A DNA stretch of 64,000 nt from DASVRZ01 sp038230215 (lineage in GTDB: Bacteria > Verrucomicrobiota > Verrucomicrobiia > Chthoniobacterales > DASVRZ01). Numbering within the stretch: position 1 is the first letter of the stretch; each line of letters begins with the position of its first letter. Below, one piece after another: positions 28,352-35,643 of the stretch. Under the pieces are notes generated by a model. That model was not told the origin of the DNA, ran no database searches, and saw nothing but the letters and a program-made list of their open reading frames with translations. The stretch covers positions 124,001 to 188,000 of the forward strand of contig JBBRNR010000004.1 of assembly GCA_038230215.1 (NCBI GenBank). Direction: 5' to 3'. The position numbers were made by a program, and so were the translations under genes.

Positions 28352-28590
28352 AGAATGGAGCTGCGCAGAGCAGGAGAGAAGCTGCGCGGGACAGAAATGG
28401 AGCTGCGCACCATAGGAAAGACGCTGCGTAAAGCAGGAGAAAAGCTGCGCATTACAGAAATAGAGCTGCGCACTGCATTTGTGACACTGCGCAACACAAG
28501 ATAAGAGCTGCGCAGAACAAGAATGAGGGTGCGCAGGGCATTTTTGGCCAGCTCAGGACAGAAATAGGGCTGCGCAGCGTATTTTTGCTC
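28352..28590. repeat. Degenerate tandem array, strict 21-bp period
   Basis: A unit beginning CTGCGC recurs at 361, 382, 403, 424, 445, 466, 487, 508 and 529 (offset 28,000), each exactly 21 bp apart, then at about 570 after one decayed unit. Between the CTGCGC cores the sequence varies around ACAGAAATAG. Because 21 is a multiple of three, the array is open on both strands: one + frame reads as heptads with L-R at fixed places (ELRTIGKTLRKAGEKLR), a coiled-coil-like pattern, and one - frame also stays open. No start signal or gene context supports translation. It fills the 309-nt gap between the MBL and M16 genes; nothing else was seen there. Confidence 0.85.
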
Positions 28591-28626
28591 CTTCACCACC
28601 ACCCAAGCCGCTGAATGGGCACCGAT

Positions 28627-29970
28627 TTAGGCGAGCGCGGATCGCACTTTTACCGCATTCAGCCCCTGCCCCACCATGGCGACGCCGATTTTCGCCGGAT
28701 TCAGCACCTGAGCCGCAGTCGCCCGTAACTCGGACGCCGTGACGGCGGCGAGACGTTCCTGCACCTCGGTCGGATCAATGGCGCGTCCGTAAGCGAGAAT
28801 GGTTTCCCCCAGCCACATCATTTGGTGCGTGGTGCTTTCCAGGCAAAGCTCCGTGTGCCCGATGCTGTAATCCTTTGCCTGGCGCAGTTCGCGCGCGGAA
28901 ATGTTTTTGTCGGCCAGTTTGCGAAATTCCCGGGCCATGAGGCGCACGGCCTTGTCCACTTTTCCCGCGTCGAGTCCCACGCTGATGTTCAGTAGTCCAG
29001 TGTCCTCCAGGCACATCGTTTCCGATTGGATGGAATAGCACAGACCGTGGGTTTCGCGCAGTTGCTGGAAGAGGCGGCTGCTCATGTTTTCGCCCAGAAT
29101 CACGCTGAGAAGTTTGAGCGCGAAGCGACTCGGATCGCGACGGCTAACGGCATGGGCACCGAGCGCGAGGTGCGATTGCTCGGTGTCGTCCTCGATGGCG
29201 CGAATCTCGGGTTTCCATTTGAGTCCGATCCATTTCTGGAAAGCGGGCATCGGGCCGGCCTTTAATTTCGCGACCAGCGGCTGGAGGGCTGCGAGCGCCT
29301 CGGCGTGGGTGGCGTTTCCGGCGACGGCGATCAAAATAGTGGACGCGTTATACGTTTGACGGACGAAGTTTTGCACTTTGCGCCGGCTGAAAGTTGCCAG
29401 CGTTTCCACCGAGCCGGTGAGCGGACGTCCGAGGGGATGTTCCGGCCACATCAGGTCGGTGAGCACCTCCTCCGTGTGCTGCGACGGCTGGTCTTTATAC
29501 ATTAAAATCTCCTCGCGGATGACCTCGCGCTCCCGCTCAATCTCATCGGACTCGAACCGCGAATTCAGCACCATGTCGAGTAGCACATCGCCCAGCAATG
29601 GCAGGTAACGCGCCCCGGCCTTGGCGTAGTAGCAGGTGTGATCCTCGGTCGTAAATGCATTCACAAAACCGCCTACGCCCTCGACGGCCTCGGTGATTTG
29701 CCGCGCGCTGCGGTCCTTGGTTCCCTTAAAAAGCATGTGCTCGACGAAATGGGAAATGCCGCAATCCTCGACAGCCTCATGACGCCCCCCGACGGCGACC
29801 CAGACTCCGACGGTGACGGATTTCATATGCGGCATCGCGGCCGTGGCGATGCGGGCTCCGTTGGGCAGGGTCGTGACCTGGTAAATCCCTTCCTGAACGC
29901 TCGGAGCGGCGGCTAATTTTCGATTGCGGAGGGGAGGTTGGAAGCCAGACGGGCCAGAGCGTTGTCGCAT
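28627..29970 (-). CDS. M16 family zinc peptidase (processing-peptidase-like)
   Basis: A 447-residue inverzincin protease. The inverted zinc motif H-x-x-E-H is at residues 74-78 (GISHFVEHMLFKGTKDRSA), with the third ligand Glu expected in the REREVIREEILMYKDQPSQH region. The second half contains DTEQSHLALGAHAVSRRDPS and GLCYSIQSETMCLEDTGLLN, the usual partner-like domain. The size is that of bacterial PqqL/YmxG-type single-unit M16B peptidases. No signal peptide is visible. Substrate unknown. It appears monocistronic, with a repeat array downstream and a 285-nt gap with a REP-like element upstream. Confidence 0.9.
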   Translation of the reverse strand: MRQRSGPSGFQPPLRNRKLAAAPSVQEGIYQVTTLPNGARIATAAMPHMKSVTVGVWVAVGGRHEAVEDCGISHFVEHMLFKGTKDRSARQITEAVEGVGGFVNAFTTEDHTCYYAKAGARYLPLLGDVLLDMVLNSRFESDEIEREREVIREEILMYKDQPSQHTEEVLTDLMWPEHPLGRPLTGSVETLATFSRRKVQNFVRQTYNASTILIAVAGNATHAEALAALQPLVAKLKAGPMPAFQKWIGLKWKPEIRAIEDDTEQSHLALGAHAVSRRDPSRFALKLLSVILGENMSSRLFQQLRETHGLCYSIQSETMCLEDTGLLNISVGLDAGKVDKAVRLMAREFRKLADKNISARELRQAKDYSIGHTELCLESTTHQMMWLGETILAYGRAIDPTEVQERLAAVTASELRATAAQVLNPAKIGVAMVGQGLNAVKVRSALA

Positions 29971-30096
29971 GAATACGTGATCTTAAAATTAGAATCCTGA
30001 GCGGGGATTAACTTCACCCGCTCTCCCTATTTTGCAACCGCCGAAACTCGCTTATCAGCTCCCATCTGCGGAGTCATGCCCTCCTACGCCTTCATG

Positions 30097-30192
30097 GGTT
30101 GTAGCATCAAGCCTGTGACTTGAAAGAAATCCATCTGCCATCGAGCCCATTGAGCCCATTGAGCCATCGAGCACGGGCTCGACGCTACAACC
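30097..30192. repeat. REP-like palindromic element, copy 1
   Basis: The left end TTGTAGCATCAAGCCTGTGA and the right end CGGGCTCGACGCTACAACC form an imperfect inverted repeat. The middle has GAAAGAAATCCATCTGCCA, then three near-identical ATYGAGCCC steps. The same arrangement, with the same central words, recurs at 63,912-63,988. It lies in the non-coding 285 nt between the M16 gene and the hydrolase gene; nothing else was recognised in that gap. A dispersed non-autonomous palindromic repeat is the best description. Confidence 0.75.
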
Positions 30193-30255
30193 GATTTTAC
30201 GACGCCTTCTTAGATGCTGCCGTTTAACCCTGCGAACCCAGAACGGTGAGCCAGC

Positions 30256-31092
30256 CTATTTTTTTTTGAAAACATCCAAGGGCTCGCCGACTCCCAAGCT
30301 GGCGCCAGCCGCTGTGGAAGAGGTTTCTTTGTTATCCAGCGAAGCCATGGCTTTCTCGAATACCTCTGTGGGAGCCCATTCGTGAGCGCCCTCAAACTCG
30401 AACACTTTGCAGCGCCCACCGCCCATCAATTGTTTCACCCGGGGAACCTCGACTTTGTTGCCATCCGCATTTCCTATCGTCATGGCCACATGGAGCTTGG
30501 AGTTACTAACGATCCCCGAGGCATGGTAGTTACCCTTCTTATCGGAGCTTAACCCGGCTCCCTGGAGAAGCAGGCCGCGGAAACCGGGCCGCAGTTGCAC
30601 AAAGACGGAGCTGCCGCGAGCTCCACCCGAGAAACCAGTCGCATACTTCTGCCCATCGGCCACGCGCACCCGCTTCACCACATCATCATGTGCCGCCAGA
30701 AAGTTTCCGACAATCGGTTCCCAAGGGCCATTTCTGGCTTCATCCAGCACCACAACAATAAAGCCGTGGGCCTCGAAATAAGGTTTCATAGTTTTCATCT
30801 TCGCAGGACCGCGGGGCGACATGATGAATATGCAGGGCCACGCCTTGGTGGGAGCGGCATTGTAACCGATGGGAAGCCAGAGTTCGTAATGGTAAGTGCC
30901 TTTCATGGAATCCGCTTCGTTCTGATTTTCCAAAACAGGCACGCTTTTCCAGTTGGGAGCCACCGTCAGTTCGCAGGTGATAGATGTCTTCGTGTCGTCC
31001 GCAGGCACAGGAGTTAATGGTGTGATCTGTGCCATCAGTGGAAGCACCAGAAAAAGGCAGGACACGAGAACTAAATGGCGGATGGAAATCAT
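30256..31092 (-). CDS. Exported alpha/beta-hydrolase-like protein
   Basis: A 278-residue protein from the ATG at 31,092, giving a signal peptide (SIRHLVLVSCLFLVLPLMAQ). Upstream in-frame codons lack coding character. YHYELWLPIGYN and PCIFIMSPRGPAKMKT resemble the early strands of esterase/PHB-depolymerase-like alpha/beta hydrolases, and the nucleophile elbow is readable as KYATGFSGGARGSSVFVQL (G-x-S-G-G). A His near GAHEWAPTEVFEKAM could be the catalytic His. The C-terminal 30 residues are low complexity. Substrate unknown; it is a single gene with palindromes on both sides. Confidence 0.6.
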   Translation of the reverse strand: MISIRHLVLVSCLFLVLPLMAQITPLTPVPADDTKTSITCELTVAPNWKSVPVLENQNEADSMKGTYHYELWLPIGYNAAPTKAWPCIFIMSPRGPAKMKTMKPYFEAHGFIVVVLDEARNGPWEPIVGNFLAAHDDVVKRVRVADGQKYATGFSGGARGSSVFVQLRPGFRGLLLQGAGLSSDKKGNYHASGIVSNSKLHVAMTIGNADGNKVEVPRVKQLMGGGRCKVFEFEGAHEWAPTEVFEKAMASLDNKETSSTAAGASLGVGEPLDVFKKK

Positions 31093-31122
31093 AATTTTGT
31101 GGAGACGGGTCTCCTCTTTAGA

Positions 31123-31145
31123 GCTTTTCATGAGCGATGAAAAGC
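31123..31145. promoter_or_regulatory. 9-bp perfect inverted repeat upstream of the exported hydrolase
   Basis: GCTTTTCAT and ATGAAAAGC flank the 5-nt spacer GAGCG, a perfect 9-bp dyad about 30 nt upstream of the hydrolase start. It could be an operator for that gene or a leader hairpin. There is no following T-run in either direction, which argues against an intrinsic terminator. Confidence 0.4.
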
Positions 31146-31321
31146 ATATTGAGGTTATTAAATACCGATCATACGCCTGACTATCAATCTCCTCACGAGA
31201 CGTTCCCATTACGTCCGTAACAACCGCTCACCTCCTGATGCACAAAGCTTAAATTTAAGACCTATTGCAACTTCCTCACAGATGATTTTCCGGTATCCGA
31301 CGAGCCAGTTTGATCGAGAGC

Positions 31322-31774
31322 CTATTTTTGTGTTTTCTTCCGAATCTGGCTTAAACTTTCCCGAAGACGCCCCTCAACCTGTTCAGCTTCGTGCGAAACT
31401 TTCGGATCTGGATCAGATAACAATTTTTTTATACTTGGAGCCAGCTCTTTCATTGTCGGCAATGGATCGGCACACACCAAAAGGGCGGAAAGTCTGACGC
31501 TACTGTCTGGATCAGATAAAAGCTTCTCGCTGATTGCTATACGGAATGTTGGGTCTAGATAATCGAAATACTGCTCAATAACCAATGCGGCATCTTGTCG
31601 TTTAACTGAATCCTTTGACTCTGATAGCATTTTTATCTTTCTCTGCATCTCTACTGGAGTTGTGAGTTCAAACATCTCCACTAATACACGCTGCCATTGT
31701 GCGTCAGGCTCGGCCCTTAGGGGTGAAATTAAACCCAAGACGGCAAAGATAATAGAATAGCATGTTGATCTCAT
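31322..31774 (-). CDS. Small exported HEAT-repeat-like protein
   Basis: A 150-residue protein from the ATG at 31,774, which places a signal peptide (CYSIIFAVLGLISPLRAEP) at the N-terminus; a longer open frame reaches 31,903 but runs through a REP-like palindrome and is not believable. The mature part reads as paired helices with SDPDSSVRLSALLVCADPL and SDPDPKVSHEAEQVEGRLRE, the D-P-x-x-x-V-R spacing of HEAT repeats. The family is not recognised, and no partner is adjacent. Base composition is more AT-rich than its neighbours, which may indicate recent acquisition or weak selection. Confidence 0.6.
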   Translation of the reverse strand: MRSTCYSIIFAVLGLISPLRAEPDAQWQRVLVEMFELTTPVEMQRKIKMLSESKDSVKRQDAALVIEQYFDYLDPTFRIAISEKLLSDPDSSVRLSALLVCADPLPTMKELAPSIKKLLSDPDPKVSHEAEQVEGRLRESLSQIRKKTQK

Positions 31775-31888
31775 CTTGGAGGAGGATTGTATCGTTGTGG
31801 TGATAAGCCAGATATTCGGGCAGCGGATTCCCGTTCGAATTTCTAGGATTCTGGACGACCGGTTTCCCTGTGGCAAGAGCCGCATTTT

Positions 31889-31936
31889 TTGGCAAGATGC
31901 CAAAGACTGCGGGCTGGAAGCCCGCGCTCCCCAGCA
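31889..31936. repeat. Double-hairpin REP-like element, copy 1
   Basis: Two adjacent palindromes: TTGGC-AAGAT-GCCAA at 31,889-31,903 and GCGGGC-TGGAA-GCCCGC at 31,909-31,925, followed by GCTCCCC. The same two-hairpin design with GCCCGCGCTCCTCC recurs at 42,731-42,775. Short GC-rich palindromes of the form GGCTGGAAGCC...GCGCTCC are common dispersed repeats in verrucomicrobial and planctomycete-type genomes. It sits between ligA and the HEAT-like gene. Confidence 0.65.
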
Positions 31937-31955
31937 TCAGTGTAATGGTCGATTG

Positions 31956-34109
31956 TTAGAACAAACTCGGTTGGTCCGGGCTGGGCGCGGATTTGGTTAG
32001 CAATTCTAACAAACCGGTCTCATCCAACACAGTCACTCCTAACTCCGCTGCTTTGGCTAGTTTGCTGCCGGCGTCTTCTCCGGCGACTAGGTAGTTGGTT
32101 TTTTTGCTGACACTGCCGCTGGGTTTGCCTCCGGCGGTTCGGATCATTTCTTCGAAGACTTCGCGGGGCTGGCTGAGGGCGCCGGTGAGGACGAAGGTTT
32201 TGCCGATGATGGGGTGGTCGGCGACGGCGATGGCGGGCGGGAGCGGATGGTATTTGTCGGATTGCGGATTGATTTTCAGTTCCTGCAAATGCTGGAGCAT
32301 GGCCTGGCCGCTTTCGCTGGCGAAGAAGTCGAGGATTTCTCCGGCGGCGACCTGGCCGACTTCCTGCGCGATCTGGTGCGGGGCGAGGAGGGGGTTGTCT
32401 TCCTTGCGTTTGCCTTTGGGCAGTGAGCGGAGTTCCATCAATATGGGCGAGATGGCGAGCTCGGCGAAGTTGCGATGCAGGCGGGCGAGCTCGCGGGCGG
32501 CGGATTCGCCGACTTCGGGAATGCCGATGGCGAAGATCCAGCGGGAAAGCGGCAGGGTCCGGGCGCGGTCGAGGGCGGCGAGGAGTTTCGCGCCGTTTTT
32601 CGGGCCGAAGACGCGGGGTTCGTCGGCGGTGCCGAGGTTGAGGGTGCCAAGGGTGTCGAGGTCGAGTTTGAAGAGGTCGAGCGGGTTGCGGACGAGGTTG
32701 CGTTCAACCAATTTGTCGGCCACGATGTCGCCGACGCCTTCGATATCGAGCATTTTGCGGGCGGCGAAATGTTTCAGCTTGGTGGAGGTCTGCGTGGGGC
32801 AATCGAAGCTGAAGCAACGCCAGGCGACGAAGCCTTCCTCGCGGGCAATGGGGCCGCCGCAGGAGGGGCATTTGTGGCCGATGCTGGCGGCGAGATCGTA
32901 GGGCACGGCATTGGCGGGGCGTTTGGCGAGGACGACTTCGACGACGGCGGGGATGACTTCCCCGGCTTTCTCGATGATGACGGTGTCGCCGATGCGGATG
33001 TCTTTCCGCTGGATTTCCTCCTCGTTGTGGAGGGTGGCGCGGGCCACGCGGCTGCCGCTGACGACGATGGGCTCGAGATGCGCGACGGGGGTGAGGACGC
33101 CGGTGCGGCCGACTTGGATTTGAATGTCGAGCAGCCGGGTCTCGGCGCGTTCGGCGGCGTATTTGAAGGCCATGGCCCAGCGCGGGGCTTTGCTGGTGAA
33201 GCCGAGGCGGGCGCGTTGCTCGAAGTTGTCCACTTTGATGACTCCGCCATCGGTGTCGTAGGGGAAGGTTTTGCGCACGGTGTCGAGTTCGCGAATGGCA
33301 GCGAGCATCGTTTCAGGCGAGTCGGCGGTGCGTTTCCAAGTGGAGACGGGTAAACCCCATTTTTCGATCTTGTCGAGAGCGTGGGTGTGGGAGGTAAGGG
33401 CGGTGCCTTCCACTGCGCCGGTGCCGTAAAGGAGGACGGAAAGGCGGCGTTTGCGGGCGAGCTCGGGGTCGAGTTGTTTGAGCGAACCGGCGGCGGTGTT
33501 GCGCGGGTTCATGTAGAGTGTTTTGCCGAGTTTTTCCTGCTCGACGTTGAGTTCGAGGAAGATTTCGCGGCCGAGATAGACTTCGCCGCGGATCTCGATG
33601 AGGGCGGGTACGGAGCCATGCAATGTTTGCGGGACGCTGGCGATGGTGCGGATGTTGCGGGTGACGTCGTCCCCTACCCGGCCATCGCCACGGGTGGCGG
33701 CGTAGTCGAGTTTCCCGTCGCGGTAGATGAGGGTGATGGCGACGCCGTCCACTTTCGGCTCGATGACCACGGGGATCTTTTCACCGGGGAGGAGTCGCTG
33801 CATCCGCTGGTAAAATTCGACGGCCTCGGCCTCCGAGTAGGTGTTGTCGAGACTGAGCATAGGCGCGAGGTGCGCGACTTGGGTGAAGCCTTCGAGCGTT
33901 TTCCCAGCGACTTTCTTCGTGGGAGAATCCGCGACAGCGAGATCGGGATATTGTTTCTCCAAATCAGAGAGCTCGCGCAGCAAGGCGTCGAACTCCTGAT
34001 CGCCGATCGCCGACTGCGCCTCCTCGTAGTAGAGGCGGTTGTATTCCTCGATCTGGCTACGGAGCTGCTGAATCCGGGCCTGGGCTTCGAGCGGGGTCAA
34101 TCTTGCCAT
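31956..34109 (-). CDS. ligA: NAD-dependent DNA ligase
   Basis: A 717-residue essential ligase sealing nicks during replication and repair. The ATG at 34,109 gives MARLTPLEAQARIQQLRSQI, with the adenylation-domain Ia region (YNRLYYEEAQSAIGDQEFDA). Other landmarks are the AMP-accepting Lys at about residue 119 (PVVIEPKVDGVAITLIYRDG), the four-Cys zinc finger CPSCGGPIAREEGFVAWRC to CPTQ, helix-hairpin-helix segments (ILFAARK-like LDIEGVGDIVADKLVE) and a C-terminal BRCT domain starting IIGKTFVLTGALSQPREVFE. Length is normal (usual 660-720). The gene is GC-rich enough to leave long spurious frames open on the opposite strand. Its first 53 nt overlap the upstream VanZ-like gene. Confidence 0.97.
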   Translation of the reverse strand: MARLTPLEAQARIQQLRSQIEEYNRLYYEEAQSAIGDQEFDALLRELSDLEKQYPDLAVADSPTKKVAGKTLEGFTQVAHLAPMLSLDNTYSEAEAVEFYQRMQRLLPGEKIPVVIEPKVDGVAITLIYRDGKLDYAATRGDGRVGDDVTRNIRTIASVPQTLHGSVPALIEIRGEVYLGREIFLELNVEQEKLGKTLYMNPRNTAAGSLKQLDPELARKRRLSVLLYGTGAVEGTALTSHTHALDKIEKWGLPVSTWKRTADSPETMLAAIRELDTVRKTFPYDTDGGVIKVDNFEQRARLGFTSKAPRWAMAFKYAAERAETRLLDIQIQVGRTGVLTPVAHLEPIVVSGSRVARATLHNEEEIQRKDIRIGDTVIIEKAGEVIPAVVEVVLAKRPANAVPYDLAASIGHKCPSCGGPIAREEGFVAWRCFSFDCPTQTSTKLKHFAARKMLDIEGVGDIVADKLVERNLVRNPLDLFKLDLDTLGTLNLGTADEPRVFGPKNGAKLLAALDRARTLPLSRWIFAIGIPEVGESAARELARLHRNFAELAISPILMELRSLPKGKRKEDNPLLAPHQIAQEVGQVAAGEILDFFASESGQAMLQHLQELKINPQSDKYHPLPPAIAVADHPIIGKTFVLTGALSQPREVFEEMIRTAGGKPSGSVSKKTNYLVAGEDAGSKLAKAAELGVTVLDETGLLELLTKSAPSPDQPSLF

Positions 34110-34494
34110 AGAACCAGCAGTAAACAAAAGCCGCGCTCGATCCGCCAACCATATCCGCGATCCAATCGTAGAAATCCGCCCCCGACCGGCCCGGCGTAAA
34201 AAGTTGGTGGATTTCGTCAAACGCCCCGAAGAGTCCGATGGCAATCACTATTCCCAAAAACAACCGGACACCGCGCAAACGGGTGGTGTGACGCAGCGCG
34301 AGCCCTAACAGCGAGCCACCGACGGCAAAGGCGAGCGCGTGGACTAGTTTATCCTGCGCAAGCAATTCAGAGGGCATCACCTGCAAATCGTCCGACGTGA
34401 GCGAGGAGAGGTAGCTGATGACGAGCGTCCATCCGGCAAAGGCGCTCCAGGCCATAAAAGCGGTGATGCGAAAGATGGATGAAAAGCGCGACAA
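34057..34494 (-). CDS. VanZ-like family membrane protein
   Basis: A 145-residue membrane protein with four hydrophobic segments. DKLVHALAFAVGGSLLGLAL and GAFDEIHQLFTPGRSGADFYD followed by DWIADMVGGSSAAF match the VanZ-like pattern (K-x-x-H and F-D-E-x-x-Q-x-F-x-P-x-R-x-x-x-x-x-D). VanZ itself gives low-level teicoplanin resistance; the wider family is of unknown function, often near envelope genes. Its 3' end overlaps ligA by 53 nt, so the two are probably transcribed together, but the pairing need not mean a shared function. Confidence 0.8.
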   Translation of the reverse strand: MSRFSSIFRITAFMAWSAFAGWTLVISYLSSLTSDDLQVMPSELLAQDKLVHALAFAVGGSLLGLALRHTTRLRGVRLFLGIVIAIGLFGAFDEIHQLFTPGRSGADFYDWIADMVGGSSAAFVYCWFYGKIDPARSPGPDSAAP

Positions 34495-34749
34495 TGGAAT
34501 GGGACTCGAGTTGTGCCGGAGTCAATCAGAGCCCAAGTGAAATGGAAATAGAAAAGGTCTGTGACAGGCTCTGTCGTTTTTTGCGCAAACCGAGCCAATC
34601 TCGCATGCGGAATGGCGTCTTTTGGCCGAATGAATCAGCCACCATCTAAAAATTTACTCCATTGCCCAGGGCAAGCCGCTCATTTTTAGTGATGGCATGG
34701 CGGATGCTAATGGGCAGTTGTCCTAATTTGGGTGGGACAAATCAAAGAA

Positions 34750-34820
34750 CAGCCCGGTTGCAGGGAATTTTTGAGACAGCTCTTGGGGGGGAGCTTCTCA
34801 ATAGGGGCGCAACCGGGCTG
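34750..34820. ncRNA. Nested 71-nt hairpin in intergenic region (possible RNA or miniature inverted-repeat element)
   Basis: The 408-nt gap 34,495-34,902 holds no gene. In it, CAGCCCGGTTGC (34,750-34,761) pairs perfectly over 12 bp with GCAACCGGGCTG (34,809-34,820), and inside this an arm TTGAGACAGCTC pairs, with one bulge, to GAGCTTCTCAA around a G-rich loop. The result is a two-tier stem-loop. There is no T-run, so it is not a standard terminator. It could be a structured leader of the deacetylase operon starting at 34,903, an independent small RNA or a palindromic element. The rest of the gap shows nothing. Confidence 0.4.
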
Positions 34821-34902
34821 ATTCTACTTCCGAATGTGATTTTCGAGCGGTTTTTGGCTGTTATCGCCCGTCCGGAACTATAAGCTGCGCGACCTTGAGC
34901 CC

Positions 34903-35643
34903 ATGCCATCCAAGCCGTCCCTGATTGTCTCCCTGCACGATGTCTCGCCGCAGACATTCGCCACCAGCCGGGAAATTCTGTACGATTTGCAGCAGATCGG
35001 AGTCGGGAAAGTCTCTCTTCTGGTCATTCCCGATCATCATCATCGGGGACATTTCCTGCAGGACGCCGCCTTTTGCGGGTGGTTGAAGGAGATGGAAGAA
35101 CTCGGGCACGAAATTGTTACGCACGGCTACTTTCATCAGCGCGAACGAAATGCTAAAGAATCGGCCCGCGACAAAATGATCACCCGCTTTTACACAGCCG
35201 ACGAAGGCGAGTTCTACGACATTGACGAGGCTGCAGCCTTGGAAAAAATGCGGTGCGCTCAGGACGAGTTTGCCAAGCTGGGCATCCATCCTGTCGGCTT
35301 CATCGCGCCAGCCTGGCTGCTCAGCGCCGAGGCAGGACACGCCGCGCGCGCCGCTGGGTTCCGCTACACCACGACTCTGAGTGAAATCAGAAACCTAACC
35401 ACCGGTGCCGCTCATCGCTCGCAGTCGCTCGTTTACAGTGTTAGAAGCGGCTGGCGACGGATGGTGAGCTTGGGCTGGAATCGGTTTTTGTCTGCGCGCT
35501 TGCAAGATAACCCTGTAACTCGATTGGGCATTCATCCGCCGGATTGGAGCTATCCTAACATTCGCCGCGAAATCCTCCGACTCGCCACGCATCTCGCCTC
35601 GCGGCGCGAAGTGTTCACCTATGCAGAATGGACGACCCGATGA
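34903..35643 (+). CDS. Polysaccharide deacetylase-like protein (DUF2334)
   Basis: A 246-residue protein of the DUF2334 branch of the carbohydrate-esterase-4-like fold. The N-terminal SLIVSLHDVSPQTFATSRE supplies the conserved Asp after His. HEIVTHGYFHQ is the metal-binding H-x-x-x-H. GFIAPAWLLSAEAGHAARAA is the R/A-P-x-W step near the catalytic loop. GIHPPDWSYPNIRREILRL ends the barrel. It would remove N-acetyl groups from a glycan or glycolipid, but that is family knowledge. It lacks a signal peptide. Its stop overlaps the start of the PHP-glycosyltransferase fusion by ATGA, so the two enzymes are translationally coupled, perhaps in one glycolipid pathway. Confidence 0.78.
   Translation: MPSKPSLIVSLHDVSPQTFATSREILYDLQQIGVGKVSLLVIPDHHHRGHFLQDAAFCGWLKEMEELGHEIVTHGYFHQRERNAKESARDKMITRFYTADEGEFYDIDEAAALEKMRCAQDEFAKLGIHPVGFIAPAWLLSAEAGHAARAAGFRYTTTLSEIRNLTTGAAHRSQSLVYSVRSGWRRMVSLGWNRFLSARLQDNPVTRLGIHPPDWSYPNIRREILRLATHLASRREVFTYAEWTTR

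Noticed and set aside
28280..28602. Two short frames reading the 21-bp array as heptad proteins
   Set aside because: Both strands are open because the period is a multiple of three; no ribosome binding site or context supports a gene, although the heptad pattern is kept as an observation.
32475..34199. Long + strand open frames of 292 and 272 codons opposite ligA
   Set aside because: They lie fully antisense to a well-conserved ligase, have Gly/Ala/Glu-rich low-complexity translations and no recognisable domain; they come from high GC in the ligA reading frame.
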